From: an uncultured Muribaculaceae bacterium
Lineage (GTDB): Bacteria; Bacteroidota; Bacteroidia; Bacteroidales; Muribaculaceae
Assembly (NCBI GenBank): GCA_910583525.1
Contig: CAJTXL010000006.1
Location: 46,654 to 110,653, forward strand
Reading direction: 5' to 3'
DNA: 64,000 bases
Part shown: positions 8,067 to 17,395 of the stretch, piece after piece
Numbering within the stretch: position 1 is the stretch's first letter
How the letters are laid out: every line of letters begins with the position of its first letter
The notes under the pieces: generated by a model
Databases searched by the model: none
Seen by the model: only the letters and a program-made list of their open reading frames with translations
What the model was told of the DNA's origin: nothing
Made by a program: the position numbers and the translations under genes

Positions 8067-8999
8067 ATGAAATCATTAAAGATTATAATTACTTGTTTTG
8101 CGTCAGTAGCACTCCTGTTGGCGATAGGGTTCAGCACAGATTCGGGCACCTCTTTAGAAATCTTTTTCAGAATATGTTTCGTATTGCTTCTATTTGGCGT
8201 ATTGTTTTATGCCCTTTGGCGCAATGAATTGTCGGATTTCGTTTATTCAAGCGACAAAAAAAAGAGGATAACCACCGCTTTTAAAATCATCGTAAGCGTG
8301 TTGTTGTCAATGGCATATTTGTTTGGGCCAAATATTTCCATGCCGATAAACACTTGTATAATTATAATCTATATATGCGCTTTGACTTTGGTATGGAGAA
8401 AATCATTGATGTCATTTCTAAGAGAACGTGGTAAGCGTAAGCTATCTATCGACAGCCTTGTTGTTGTGGCGTTGTTCGCGATATTTGGCATAGCGCCTAA
8501 ATATTGCACCCCCAAACCGACATTCTACACACCACCTCTAATATCACCTGACGAGGAGCTATGGATAGCCAACTATAACGAAGGTCTTAATATACCGCTA
8601 TATTGTGCAAGCGGAGACAGTATTATATTCCGATACACGGAAAAAATGAAGCCATTGCAGTATACCGACTTGTACGGATATCAATTTGTGCTACGCCTGT
8701 CACAGCCTGACACTTTGTTCTGCGGCTATTTTGCGCTCACCTACGAGAATGGGCATGTAAGCGATTCCTGTTATTTGAGATTGTCGCCAAAGTGGATAGA
8801 TGACAAGAACCGCGATTTTGTAAAAATCCCTTTTACAGAGACTGATTTTGTTGCAGGCGATACAATCCAGCATTGTTTCATTTCAAGGTTTGGAAACAAC
8901 TCTATGATTGACACATTCATCGTAAATAGAGATTGTGGTCCAGTTTATATAAAGATGAGAGACGGGGCAAAGTTTTTCCGCAAATTCAATCCCAAATAG
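8067..8999 (+). CDS. Membrane protein, putative immunity factor for lipase tip
   Basis: The 310-residue protein has about five hydrophobic segments in the first 160 residues, then a soluble C-terminal half of beta character, probably periplasmic. I do not recognise the family. The last 30 residues (DTFIVNRDCGPVYIKMRDG, then FFRKFNPK) clearly resemble the end of the otherwise different protein at 16774-17391, which also sits behind an RHS piece. Position directly after a toxin-like gene, membrane placement and this shared tail suggest a cognate immunity protein. The gene is AT-rich relative to the core genome, in line with acquisition. Confidence 0.6.
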   Translation: MKSLKIIITCFASVALLLAIGFSTDSGTSLEIFFRICFVLLLFGVLFYALWRNELSDFVYSSDKKKRITTAFKIIVSVLLSMAYLFGPNISMPINTCIIIIYICALTLVWRKSLMSFLRERGKRKLSIDSLVVVALFAIFGIAPKYCTPKPTFYTPPLISPDEELWIANYNEGLNIPLYCASGDSIIFRYTEKMKPLQYTDLYGYQFVLRLSQPDTLFCGYFALTYENGHVSDSCYLRLSPKWIDDKNRDFVKIPFTETDFVAGDTIQHCFISRFGNNSMIDTFIVNRDCGPVYIKMRDGAKFFRKFNPK

Positions 9000-9031
9000 C
9001 ATATCCTACGGGTAAAATAATCAAAAACATA

Positions 9032-9424
9032 ATGATGGTTGGAGCAGCACTTTTGTTGTTTTTCTTGTGCTCCTTTTTGTTCGATGACGGGTCTGAGAAC
9101 TTAGGCGCAGGTTATAAATATTATTCCGACAACAATGCGATTTTCGGCCCGAACCTTGATATTCCGCCGTATATAACAAGATACGGCAAAGACAACAATT
9201 TCATCATCATCGAACAGTCTCCGCATGGACGCAATACCGCCCCCATCTTCAATAAGGTCAAATATAATTATACCTTAGGGCTGGACGCCACTTATTATTG
9301 GATAATCGACAAAAGAACCAAAATATTTTACGGGCCGATAGGTTATGAAAGCTTTATTGCCAAATGTGACAGCCTTTGCATAAATATTGTTCTGTCGGAA
9401 ACGAGCATTATTTTACGCAAGTAA
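9032..9424 (+). CDS. Small exported protein, putative immunity or lipoprotein
   Basis: An in-frame ATG at 8933 exists, but the start at 9032 avoids overlap with the previous gene and puts a hydrophobic segment (MMVGAALLLFFLCSFLF) at the N-terminus. That segment could be a lipoprotein signal (FFLC then S) or an anchor. The remaining ~110 residues have a regular pattern: a Y-D-N-N stretch, an IPP turn, FIIIEQSP, and YYWIIDKRTKIFYGPIGYESF. That last pattern recalls small immunity-like proteins of gut Bacteroidales. The family name is not certain. It is the last gene of operon A, just before the second copy of the leader cassette. Confidence 0.6.
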   Translation: MMVGAALLLFFLCSFLFDDGSENLGAGYKYYSDNNAIFGPNLDIPPYITRYGKDNNFIIIEQSPHGRNTAPIFNKVKYNYTLGLDATYYWIIDKRTKIFYGPIGYESFIAKCDSLCINIVLSETSIILRK

Positions 9425-9450
9425 TAATTTTTCGCGTTTTTATCAAAATA

Positions 9451-9482
9451 GTTGCAAAATATCAAAAGTATACTTATATTTG
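9451..9482 (+). promoter_or_regulatory. Promoter of RHS gene (operon B)
   Basis: GTTG (9451-9454), 20 nt, then TATATTTG (9475-9482). Spacing and both boxes parallel the promoter at 5865-5896. Transcription would start near 9489, giving a leader of about 22 nt before ATG 9511. Confidence 0.65.
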
Positions 9483-9589
9483 TCGCAGCACAGCCATAAA
9501 ACGCGGCACCATGAAAGCACGGGCGTTCATCTCATATCCATTTGCGGCATTCTCAATATCTTTGTCGGCACTCAACTTGCCGCCATTGC
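9475..9589 (+). repeat. Duplicated leader cassette, copy 2
   Basis: Close copy of 5889-6003: -7 box, leader, start codon and signal-peptide codons. It is in direct orientation, 3586 bp away from copy 1. Confidence 0.85.
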
Positions 9590-12500
9590 CATCGGGAGTG
9601 TGGCCCGAAAGCCCACAGGCGAAACAGATAAGGGAAGTCACAATGCCGGCTCCGGCATTATCGACGGGCGCATCGACCTTTTCCGTGCCGCTCTACGAAC
9701 TTGAAGTGGAAGGTGTAAAGATACCTTTCACCCTCAATTACCGCAGCAACGGCATCCGGCTCGACGACAACCCTTTCCCTATAGGCTATGGATGGACTTT
9801 CTCGCCTCCTTTAAGGGTATGCCGACAGATTATGGGACGCCCCGACGAACGATTTCAGTTCATCGGAGATTGCTTTGGAGATGATTACATGACCGCATTT
9901 GGAGCAGCAACGACATATGACAGCGGCTCAATCTCCCGATATGATGCCGAGCATGACATTTTCACCATATATCTGTTAGACAAAACTCTGACCGTAATCC
10001 GTGACGGCACTGACTTTATCGGAGTCGCCTGCTCGGAATACAGGATTACGGGAGATGATAAATTATCCTATATCAGAGTGACAGACCCTCGCGGACTGAT
10101 TTATAACTTTTCACTGCAAGGCGATTTCTGCGGAGATGAGGGATATCCCACCGCCTGGATGCTAACGTCGCTCAAACTCCCGTCGGGACGAGAAGTGACA
10201 TTCGAGTGGGATAAGGGACATCTGACATACGGAGCTTCTGTATACAGCGGCAAAAGCATCTTTTATGCAAGCAGAGAACGCTTTGACGTAGACGAAAACA
10301 ATATTGAAGACGGGATTTCAAGCAACATATATTTTTCATCGTCTTATTTTATAAAGAGTGTCGAGTTTCCCGGCGGTAGCATTAGGATGAACTATACCGA
10401 TTCAGGTAAAACCAAGCGCTATCTTGAGCGGTTCTCTGTGCTGTGGGATAACGATACTGTTGCGGACATCCGGCTTAAACGCGACAACAAGCGTCAGGAT
10501 CTTTTAGGCAGCGTATCGATATCCGGCTCCGGGACTTATTCGTTTGACTATGAACCGGGCGATTGGCAGAACTCTGCCGGCATGGACTGGTGGGGATTTT
10601 ATAATGGCAAGACATCGCGCGGCGCTGTTGCACATCCCAACTTCGATGTACCGACCGAAAATAAGGCCGACCCGTTCCTATTCCCTATATACGACGGAGC
10701 CGACCGCTCTGTTGACGAAAACTACATGAAATATAAAATATTCCGAAAAGCGACCTATCCGACAGGCGGTACAGTCGAATGGGAGTATGAAACACATCGG
10801 TTCGCTCCGCAAAAATCTGAAGAAGACTGGGTTGTCAGGCGCATAATAGAACCGACATTGGACCATGGCGGTGGATTGCGCGTAAAAAAGATGACAATGA
10901 AATCATCGGCCGACGACCCTAACCCGATTGTGCGCACATATACCTACGGGACTAATGACAACGGGCTTGCGGTGGTTGAGGCAGCGCCACTTCTGCACAC
11001 ATTTATGACACATTATTATATGGTATGGCTGCGAAATGTCCCTACGACATCCGTTGATATCGTAGTCTTATTCCACGATGACAACATATTGCTTATAAAT
11101 CCCCATTCCGACTATATGCAGGGACGCACAGGAGAAGTCCCGATTTGGTACAGCGATGTGTGCGAACATCACTCGGAAGGCCTTGTCCGTTATCACTTCG
11201 ACAGATTTGCACCACCCAACAGAATATCCCGAAGCTGGGGCGTTGCCTATCCGCTTGAAACAGCGACAGTCTTTTCTAACGGGCCCGTATTGACAAAAAC
11301 AGATATCTACCGTTTTTGCGAAGGGGTGGAACGGCTTGTCGAGCGGAAGATTGATAATGATAATTATGAATTAGAATACAACAATAACAGTGTACCATTC
11401 CTCAACACACGAGTCATCCGCATTTGCGGTACAAATGCAAATTACGGGTATAGCCCGGATCTTGGTCCGCACGAAATGTTTATGCCGGCAATGGCCCCCT
11501 GGGAAAGCGGAAGTCCATCGATATATGTAACAATACAAAAGCGCAGTGATTTCCATTGGTTCGATAAACAACTTTATATAATGACCCCTGCAACCGAGAA
11601 ACACCTCGGTTCGGTTTCCACGGTATTCACCGAAAACGGCGAATACCGCCGCCTGCAGCGCACATATTACAACGCAGACTCCCGAATAGTCTCGCGCACG
11701 GTCTACGGCGACGGGAGCGACTCCACAGTGACCATCTACACATATCCCGAAGGCGGAGCGGACCACATGCAGTCAAGTATGATAAAACAGAATGTAGTCG
11801 GCCAACCGCTGTCCGTAACAGAAAGCCACGGCGGCGCCAGTCAAGGTTACCGATTCGAAATGACCAATCCCAACGGGGCCATCTTCAAGCCCTATAAAAT
11901 ATGGCGTTGGGCAGGCGGCGAAGAATGGTGCACCGAGAAGTACGCCTACGACTCCTACGGGTGCATAGAAAGCGCCGTCAATCTCTACGACAATACCGAC
12001 ATTTCTTTCGCATGGGATAGATACGGACGCTATCCAATTGAGAAAAAAGTGAATTTCAACACTTATAAGGCAACCTGGAAGCCACTTGTGGGCTTGGAAA
12101 CCGTCACAGACCCGTCGGGGCACAAGATGCACTATTACTATGATGATTTCGGACGCCTGACCCTGATAACAAGAGGCGACCTTTATGGTATCGAAGGGTA
12201 CAGCTACCGCATAGACCATGACGGCGACAACCGCGTCACCCGAAAAATACTTACGGGGAGCGGCGAATCGTGCGACGTAGTCGAGCGCTACGACGGTCTC
12301 GGACGGAACTATTCCACGTTCTCGACCGTGCCCGACGGTTACCTGGCAACCCTGACTGAATATGACTCCATGGGCAGGGCGACAAAAAGATGGAACGCAG
12401 CCCCGGTATCGGGCTTGGATGTCAGCGTCACCGACATATCAGCCTCGGCGACAACGGCATACGGCGACAGCTATGCCTATGAGACAAGCGAATATGAAGC

Positions 12501-15369
12501 TTCGCCGAGAGGCATAGTCATATCTTCGACAAAGTCAGGCAAGCTATGGCACGAAAACGGAAAGAGCACGACCACGACCATTCTGACAAACGACGCTTCG
12601 GCGCATTCCTGCTCTCGCTATTCGGTCGATGCCTACGGAGTGTACCGGCACGGGAAATATCAGTCCGGCAGACTTAAAGTGGAACAGACGGTAGATGAGG
12701 ACGGCGTGACCGTAGAAACATATACCGATTACCGGGGGCTGCTTATCTGCCGCAAGATAGGCGGAGAGGCGACCGATTACGTATACGATGACTACGGACG
12801 TCTTAGATATGTGCTGCCACCGGGGCTTGAAGGCACACGGCGGCTGACCGACACGGAGATGGACCGGCTTGCCTACTACTACGGCTACGACGAACGCGGC
12901 AGGCTTGTGCTGAAGAAGCTGCCGGGAGCAAAGACGGTATCGTACTACTACGACCCGGCCGACCGGCTCGTGGCCGAGCGCAACCCGGCATTTTCAAAGG
13001 GGGCGCGCATATACGGCTACGACAGTGACCGTCGGCAGATAATGGCCGCCGACGTGTCGCTCTCGGCAACACAATGTGCCCAATTTGCCGCCGAGTGCAG
13101 AGAAGCAAGAGTAATACCCGATTGGGACGAGGCACAGGACAAAGAAACCGTCGTCGCCCGTTTTTATCCCGAATGGACTTCCATGCCAGAAGTCGCCTGG
13201 GCGAAGTTTTACGACGGTTACGGCTTTCTTACCACATTCAACCTCTCCTACGACTTCAGGTTCAAATACCCGTATCCGTCCGGCGGCGACGAAACCATGA
13301 CATACACAAATCCCCGGGGACAGCTTACGGGCATCTATACCGGCCAAGGCTTCGAGGCATACTACTACAACTGGCACCGGCAGCTATGGCAGTCGTTCGG
13401 AACGGGTTTCAATACGGGGCGTACGACCTACGAGTACAACTACGCCGGCCAGCCGGTAAAAATAAGCCGGCAGGACGGCAACTACCGCCGCACCACAACG
13501 CACGAATACGACGCGGCAATGAGGCTCGTAAAAACGACAGTCTCCGACTGCCAAAATGCCGATGCCGAAACACCCGTAGAAGCTACCGCCGTGATTGCTA
13601 CCGAATACGACGCACTCGGGCGGCCGTCAAAACGCCAGCTTGGCAGCAAGGCCACCGTCAGAACAGATTATGACATACACGGCTGGCCCACAAGAATCGA
13701 AGCCACCTGTGCCGACAACAGCATCGGTTTAATGTATGGCTACGGCTTATCTAACGGAAGTTCGTTCAACGGCAATGTATCGACTTCAATCATCCGCACA
13801 AGCCATAACCGTGAGAGGTACATTTTCGGGACACAATATGCCTACGACAGTTTCAACCGACTGACATCGGCAAAAACCATCTGCAATAACAACGCAAAGA
13901 TAAACTACTCGACCAAATACGAGTACGACGAGCGAGGCAACATCCTATCGCTGACACGCAAGGGCCGCACAAGCAAAGTAGGAATGGGCTACGGCACGCT
14001 CGACAGCATCGTCGCCACATACAAGGGCAACCAACCCGAAATAATAAGCAACAGCTGTTCGGGACTGCTCTACGAGGGGCGTCCCGGCCTCGGCGAAGTC
14101 GAGTATATACAGCGCCGCTACGACAACGCCGGCCGCCTGTGGTCGGACGACGGGGGCGGCATCGTAAGCATCAGCTACAACAGCGACAGCCATCCCGTCC
14201 GTACGGTCTTCACCCAAGGCCATACACAAGAGGAGATATGGGACGCTTTCGGCAATCATCTCGGCACAATGTTCAACACGCGCAACAGCACCCTTGTCGA
14301 CGGCACGCTCGACGCCGACCCCATAACGACATCTTTCCGCGAATATCGCGGCGACGGCCGGATATTCGACAACGGACGCCTGTCGATGGCGCGCTTCGAC
14401 GGCGGATATTTCGACCGTGCCGGAAATGCGCACTACTACATCACCGACCGCCTCGGCAACAACTGCGGAGTGGCCGATGCCGACGGCAAGCTTGTGCAGA
14501 CCACCTTCTACTACCCCTACGGCGAGCCGTGGGAATATCCCGAAGGGCAGCAGTTCCTCTACTCCGACAAGGAGCTGATGCGCACCCACGGCCTGCACCA
14601 GTACGAAATGGGCGCACGCCGCTTCGCCCCGGCATTCCCGAGCTTCACTACGCCCGACCCATTATGCGAAGACAGCTACGATGTCTCTCCATACAGCTAT
14701 TGTCACGGAAACCCGATTAACAAAAGCGACCGCACAGGGCTGACTGATTTTATCGACGATGTCGGCAACCATGTTTGGCATAATGACGGTCAAAATCGTG
14801 TATTCGAAATCGACGCCACCATGCTCGCAGAGCTTCAATCGCCATCATTCGACTACCAAAGCGGTCGTTATGCACAGATACTTGCCTCGGGCACTCCGCG
14901 TGAAGATGTATTTTACACTATCCAAAATGTACTGTCGGGAGAGCCTTTTGTCGGATGGCATTCAGGCGCCAATTGCCGCAATCTGGCCATAGAACAAAAT
15001 AATGTAGGAGTGTTGAGTTCGGCATACAGGATAGATTACACCAAGTATACTCGCGATAAAATAACGTCATATCTAAAATCAGAACTTTCGCTCGGACATT
15101 CTATTATGATTGGGGTAAACGAGGGAGGCATCTCAACAGAAAATGGCAACGAAGACACTCAACATTTTATAAATATTGTTGGAATGGGCTATGAGCAAGG
15201 AAGCAATTATTTTGAATATTATGATAATGGCTGTAGATATGAATATAAAGGTGCAGATGTAAAAAACAATCGCCTATACTTTAACGTGTCAAATGGCTAT
15301 TTTGAAGACATCAACACCAGCCGGAATTGCCCGTTCTATCGGATTACAGAAATCAGAATTAATAAATAA
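9511..15369 (+). CDS. Secreted RHS-repeat protein with cysteine-peptidase-like tip
   Basis: The 1952-residue product starts at ATG 9511, because the leader copy places the ribosome-binding region and signal peptide there; the frame upstream is only open. After the signal peptide come beta-rich N-terminal domains (to about residue 800), then many YD/RHS repeats (patterns such as YDDFGRLT, YDGLGRN, YEYDERGN), which build the RHS cocoon. The core ends with YYPYGEPWEYPEGQQF, RRFAPAFPSFTTPDPL and SPYSYCHGNPINKSDRTG at about 1660-1745. The last ~200 residues are the variable tip. They hold Cys1822 (GANCRNLA), His1885 (TQHFINIVGMGYE) and Asp1905 (FEYYDNG), the order and spacing of a papain/C39-like fold. 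The tip turns AT-rich. The toxin role is inferred. The next gene is a likely immunity partner. Confidence 0.85.
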   Translation: MKARAFISYPFAAFSISLSALNLPPLPSGVWPESPQAKQIREVTMPAPALSTGASTFSVPLYELEVEGVKIPFTLNYRSNGIRLDDNPFPIGYGWTFSPPLRVCRQIMGRPDERFQFIGDCFGDDYMTAFGAATTYDSGSISRYDAEHDIFTIYLLDKTLTVIRDGTDFIGVACSEYRITGDDKLSYIRVTDPRGLIYNFSLQGDFCGDEGYPTAWMLTSLKLPSGREVTFEWDKGHLTYGASVYSGKSIFYASRERFDVDENNIEDGISSNIYFSSSYFIKSVEFPGGSIRMNYTDSGKTKRYLERFSVLWDNDTVADIRLKRDNKRQDLLGSVSISGSGTYSFDYEPGDWQNSAGMDWWGFYNGKTSRGAVAHPNFDVPTENKADPFLFPIYDGADRSVDENYMKYKIFRKATYPTGGTVEWEYETHRFAPQKSEEDWVVRRIIEPTLDHGGGLRVKKMTMKSSADDPNPIVRTYTYGTNDNGLAVVEAAPLLHTFMTHYYMVWLRNVPTTSVDIVVLFHDDNILLINPHSDYMQGRTGEVPIWYSDVCEHHSEGLVRYHFDRFAPPNRISRSWGVAYPLETATVFSNGPVLTKTDIYRFCEGVERLVERKIDNDNYELEYNNNSVPFLNTRVIRICGTNANYGYSPDLGPHEMFMPAMAPWESGSPSIYVTIQKRSDFHWFDKQLYIMTPATEKHLGSVSTVFTENGEYRRLQRTYYNADSRIVSRTVYGDGSDSTVTIYTYPEGGADHMQSSMIKQNVVGQPLSVTESHGGASQGYRFEMTNPNGAIFKPYKIWRWAGGEEWCTEKYAYDSYGCIESAVNLYDNTDISFAWDRYGRYPIEKKVNFNTYKATWKPLVGLETVTDPSGHKMHYYYDDFGRLTLITRGDLYGIEGYSYRIDHDGDNRVTRKILTGSGESCDVVERYDGLGRNYSTFSTVPDGYLATLTEYDSMGRATKRWNAAPVSGLDVSVTDISASATTAYGDSYAYETSEYEASPRGIVISSTKSGKLWHENGKSTTTTILTNDASAHSCSRYSVDAYGVYRHGKYQSGRLKVEQTVDEDGVTVETYTDYRGLLICRKIGGEATDYVYDDYGRLRYVLPPGLEGTRRLTDTEMDRLAYYYGYDERGRLVLKKLPGAKTVSYYYDPADRLVAERNPAFSKGARIYGYDSDRRQIMAADVSLSATQCAQFAAECREARVIPDWDEAQDKETVVARFYPEWTSMPEVAWAKFYDGYGFLTTFNLSYDFRFKYPYPSGGDETMTYTNPRGQLTGIYTGQGFEAYYYNWHRQLWQSFGTGFNTGRTTYEYNYAGQPVKISRQDGNYRRTTTHEYDAAMRLVKTTVSDCQNADAETPVEATAVIATEYDALGRPSKRQLGSKATVRTDYDIHGWPTRIEATCADNSIGLMYGYGLSNGSSFNGNVSTSIIRTSHNRERYIFGTQYAYDSFNRLTSAKTICNNNAKINYSTKYEYDERGNILSLTRKGRTSKVGMGYGTLDSIVATYKGNQPEIISNSCSGLLYEGRPGLGEVEYIQRRYDNAGRLWSDDGGGIVSISYNSDSHPVRTVFTQGHTQEEIWDAFGNHLGTMFNTRNSTLVDGTLDADPITTSFREYRGDGRIFDNGRLSMARFDGGYFDRAGNAHYYITDRLGNNCGVADADGKLVQTTFYYPYGEPWEYPEGQQFLYSDKELMRTHGLHQYEMGARRFAPAFPSFTTPDPLCEDSYDVSPYSYCHGNPINKSDRTGLTDFIDDVGNHVWHNDGQNRVFEIDATMLAELQSPSFDYQSGRYAQILASGTPREDVFYTIQNVLSGEPFVGWHSGANCRNLAIEQNNVGVLSSAYRIDYTKYTRDKITSYLKSELSLGHSIMIGVNEGGISTENGNEDTQHFINIVGMGYEQGSNYFEYYDNGCRYEYKGADVKNNRLYFNVSNGYFEDINTSRNCPFYRITEIRINK

Positions 15370-15393
15370 CGTTCATCAAAAACAAGTACTTAT

Positions 15394-16473
15394 ATGAGAA
15401 CTCCCATATTTTACCTTTCATTAATAATCGCTTTGACACAATCCGTTGTATCTGCAACGAGATATGAATACACAACGGATGAAAAGAAGCGCATAAATGC
15501 AGAAAACCAGGCTTATTTAGATGGCTCGGGATGGAGAACAATCGCGGTCTCGCATTTCAATGATTTCCCATCAAATTATCAAGAGGTTTTCGATGCACTC
15601 GACAAAAAGGATATTATCGGCGACAAACTGCTTGACATGGTAATATCAGGTACATTGCCATCGCCGGATCGGTTTGATTTTGAAAGCTTCGGAATGCAAC
15701 AATGCCCTTACCTTTTCTGTGTCAAACAAAATGACGAAGGATATCGCAGCATCGAGCTATTATTTGCCAAAGATAAGGCATGGCAAAATAAATTATTGTA
15801 TAAAACCACTTATCATAACATTTGCTTGGCTTTATTTTCCTATTCGGATAAATATTTAGAAATATTCCGCACAGAAAATTATACGGATAAGGTGGATAAT
15901 TATTGGATGCATTTTGAATGCTACTCTGTAGGACAGACTTTGGGGGGAAAAAGAGACTTATACTCCGGCAGCTTCAAAAAAGCAGTCTACGACAGCGGGA
16001 ACTTTAACGAAATCATTGATACGACATTTCCACAAATGGAGATTATACCAAATCTATATTGTTTAATACCTCAATATTGCGGAGATGTTCTTAATGACAA
16101 TAACTTGGTCCTTAAACATTTAATGCCACTTCAAAATTATTTTATCGACAACTATTATAGACCGGCCAATTGGAGAGGCATCGGACAATTCTATGTCAAC
16201 GGACTTCGTTTTTTGTTGATGTCTGAAGATTGTTATCCATGTTTCTCAAAAATATATTTATTGCAATACCCGAAAGAGCACTCCTACCCAAAAGCCTTGC
16301 TCATATATAGCGGCGAACATGGCGGCGGCAACTGCCAACATAATTATTTCATCAACGGCGACACAATAACTATCTACACATCAGCCGGGTCGGCAGAAAT
16401 AACTGCCATTAACAGCTTGCGCTATAAACTCGACGCCAACTTCACACCACTTCCATTATCGAATTATGATTAG
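15394..16473 (+). CDS. Exported protein, putative RHS immunity (paralogue 1)
   Basis: The 359-residue protein has a signal peptide (about 1-21) and no other membrane segment, so it is probably periplasmic or surface-held. I know no domain for it. It is clearly a paralogue of the product of 17396-18436. Both have GTLP-P--FDF-----G near residue 90-100, VLKHL near 250, then a block ending SKIYLLQYPKEHSYPKALLI, and FTPLPL-NY at the end. One copy follows the complete RHS gene by 24 bases and the other follows an RHS fragment, as expected of cognate immunity proteins. The gene is AT-rich. Its 3' end overlaps the next frame by eight bases. Confidence 0.65.
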   Translation: MRTPIFYLSLIIALTQSVVSATRYEYTTDEKKRINAENQAYLDGSGWRTIAVSHFNDFPSNYQEVFDALDKKDIIGDKLLDMVISGTLPSPDRFDFESFGMQQCPYLFCVKQNDEGYRSIELLFAKDKAWQNKLLYKTTYHNICLALFSYSDKYLEIFRTENYTDKVDNYWMHFECYSVGQTLGGKRDLYSGSFKKAVYDSGNFNEIIDTTFPQMEIIPNLYCLIPQYCGDVLNDNNLVLKHLMPLQNYFIDNYYRPANWRGIGQFYVNGLRFLLMSEDCYPCFSKIYLLQYPKEHSYPKALLIYSGEHGGGNCQHNYFINGDTITIYTSAGSAEITAINSLRYKLDANFTPLPLSNYD

Positions 16474-16771
16474 GAATATATTTACACTGCCTGCGCCATC
16501 TTTCTCTTTTGACACAGAAACAAACAATAGCCGCATATTCGACAACGGCCGGCTGTCGATGGCACGCTTCGACGGCAGATATTTCGACCTCACCGTAAAA
16601 GCGCACTACTACATCACCGACCTCCTCGGCAACAGCTGCGTAGTGACCGATGCCAACGGGAAGCTTGTACAGACTACCTTCTACTACCCCTACGGCGAAC
16701 CGTGGGAATATCCCGAAGGGCAACAGTTCCGATACCTCGAAACAGTTAACGCTCTTCAACCCAATAAATAA
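16466..16771 (+). pseudogene. Displaced RHS core fragment
   Basis: Bases 16531-16730 align without gaps to 14358-14557 of the large RHS gene at high identity. They encode the core segment from IFDNGRLSMARFDG to YPYGEPWEYPEGQQF. The piece has no signal peptide, no repeats upstream and no toxin tip: it breaks off into LETVNALQPNK and stops. The open frame starts inside the previous gene's end. It looks like the scar of a former alternative RHS C-terminus whose tip was lost or moved. Expression as a 101-residue protein is possible but would probably have no activity of its own. Confidence 0.8.
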
Positions 16772-16773
16772 TT

Positions 16774-17391
16774 ATGAAAATTGTATTGCGAATAATCTGC
16801 ATCCTATTTATTTTATTTCTGTTGAAGGACTGCATGGGGCTGTTCTATCTGCGAATATCGCATCTGTCAAATGATAATTTGGAATGGATTAAAAATGCAG
16901 AGCTGGATGGTGTATTTACATCCAATATAGGGAAAATAGCAAGGTCTAAAATACGTGGGCGATATATCAACAATAAAACGAACCCTTTTTATATAAGTTC
17001 GGCTGGGAACTACTATTATAAGGCCAATGCCGGTTATGAGTATGTGATTGAGTTTGAAGGCAAGGAAATGCCCGGTCGTTTTGCCATTTCCAAGCCTTTA
17101 GATAATGATTCTGTTGTTTTCACCGCATGCCTGAACCGGTTTTGTACTTTGGACGGCAATCACAAATACACGACATACCAAACTTTGACAAGCCAACGCA
17201 TGACAATCAACGGCGTTACATTCCAAAACTGCATTTGTTGCGATACGATAAACTGTGGGTATGGCGACTATTTTAAGTACGATTCCATTGACAACAGGAT
17301 TGACAAATTCATCATCAACAAACGATTTGGATTGATATATTTCAGATTTAAGAACGGGGATGAGTTTTTTCGCAAATTCAAGTCCAAATAA
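16774..17391 (+). CDS. Membrane-anchored protein, putative orphan immunity
   Basis: The 205-residue product has one N-terminal hydrophobic helix (MKIVLRIICILFILFLL), then a soluble, cysteine-containing beta-type domain likely in the periplasm. No family recognised. The C-terminus (KFIINKRFGLIYFRFKNG, then EFFRKFKSK) matches the end of the protein at 8067-8999, the presumed immunity factor of the lipase tip. It begins two bases after the RHS fragment. This suggests it once paired with a toxin tip that is no longer here. It is AT-rich. Confidence 0.6.
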   Translation: MKIVLRIICILFILFLLKDCMGLFYLRISHLSNDNLEWIKNAELDGVFTSNIGKIARSKIRGRYINNKTNPFYISSAGNYYYKANAGYEYVIEFEGKEMPGRFAISKPLDNDSVVFTACLNRFCTLDGNHKYTTYQTLTSQRMTINGVTFQNCICCDTINCGYGDYFKYDSIDNRIDKFIINKRFGLIYFRFKNGDEFFRKFKSK

Positions 17392-17395
17392 AAAA

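Noticed and set aside
9376..9510. Upstream extension of the RHS gene
   Set aside because: The frame is open from 9376, but this part overlaps the previous gene and the promoter, and the signal peptide starts at ATG 9511.
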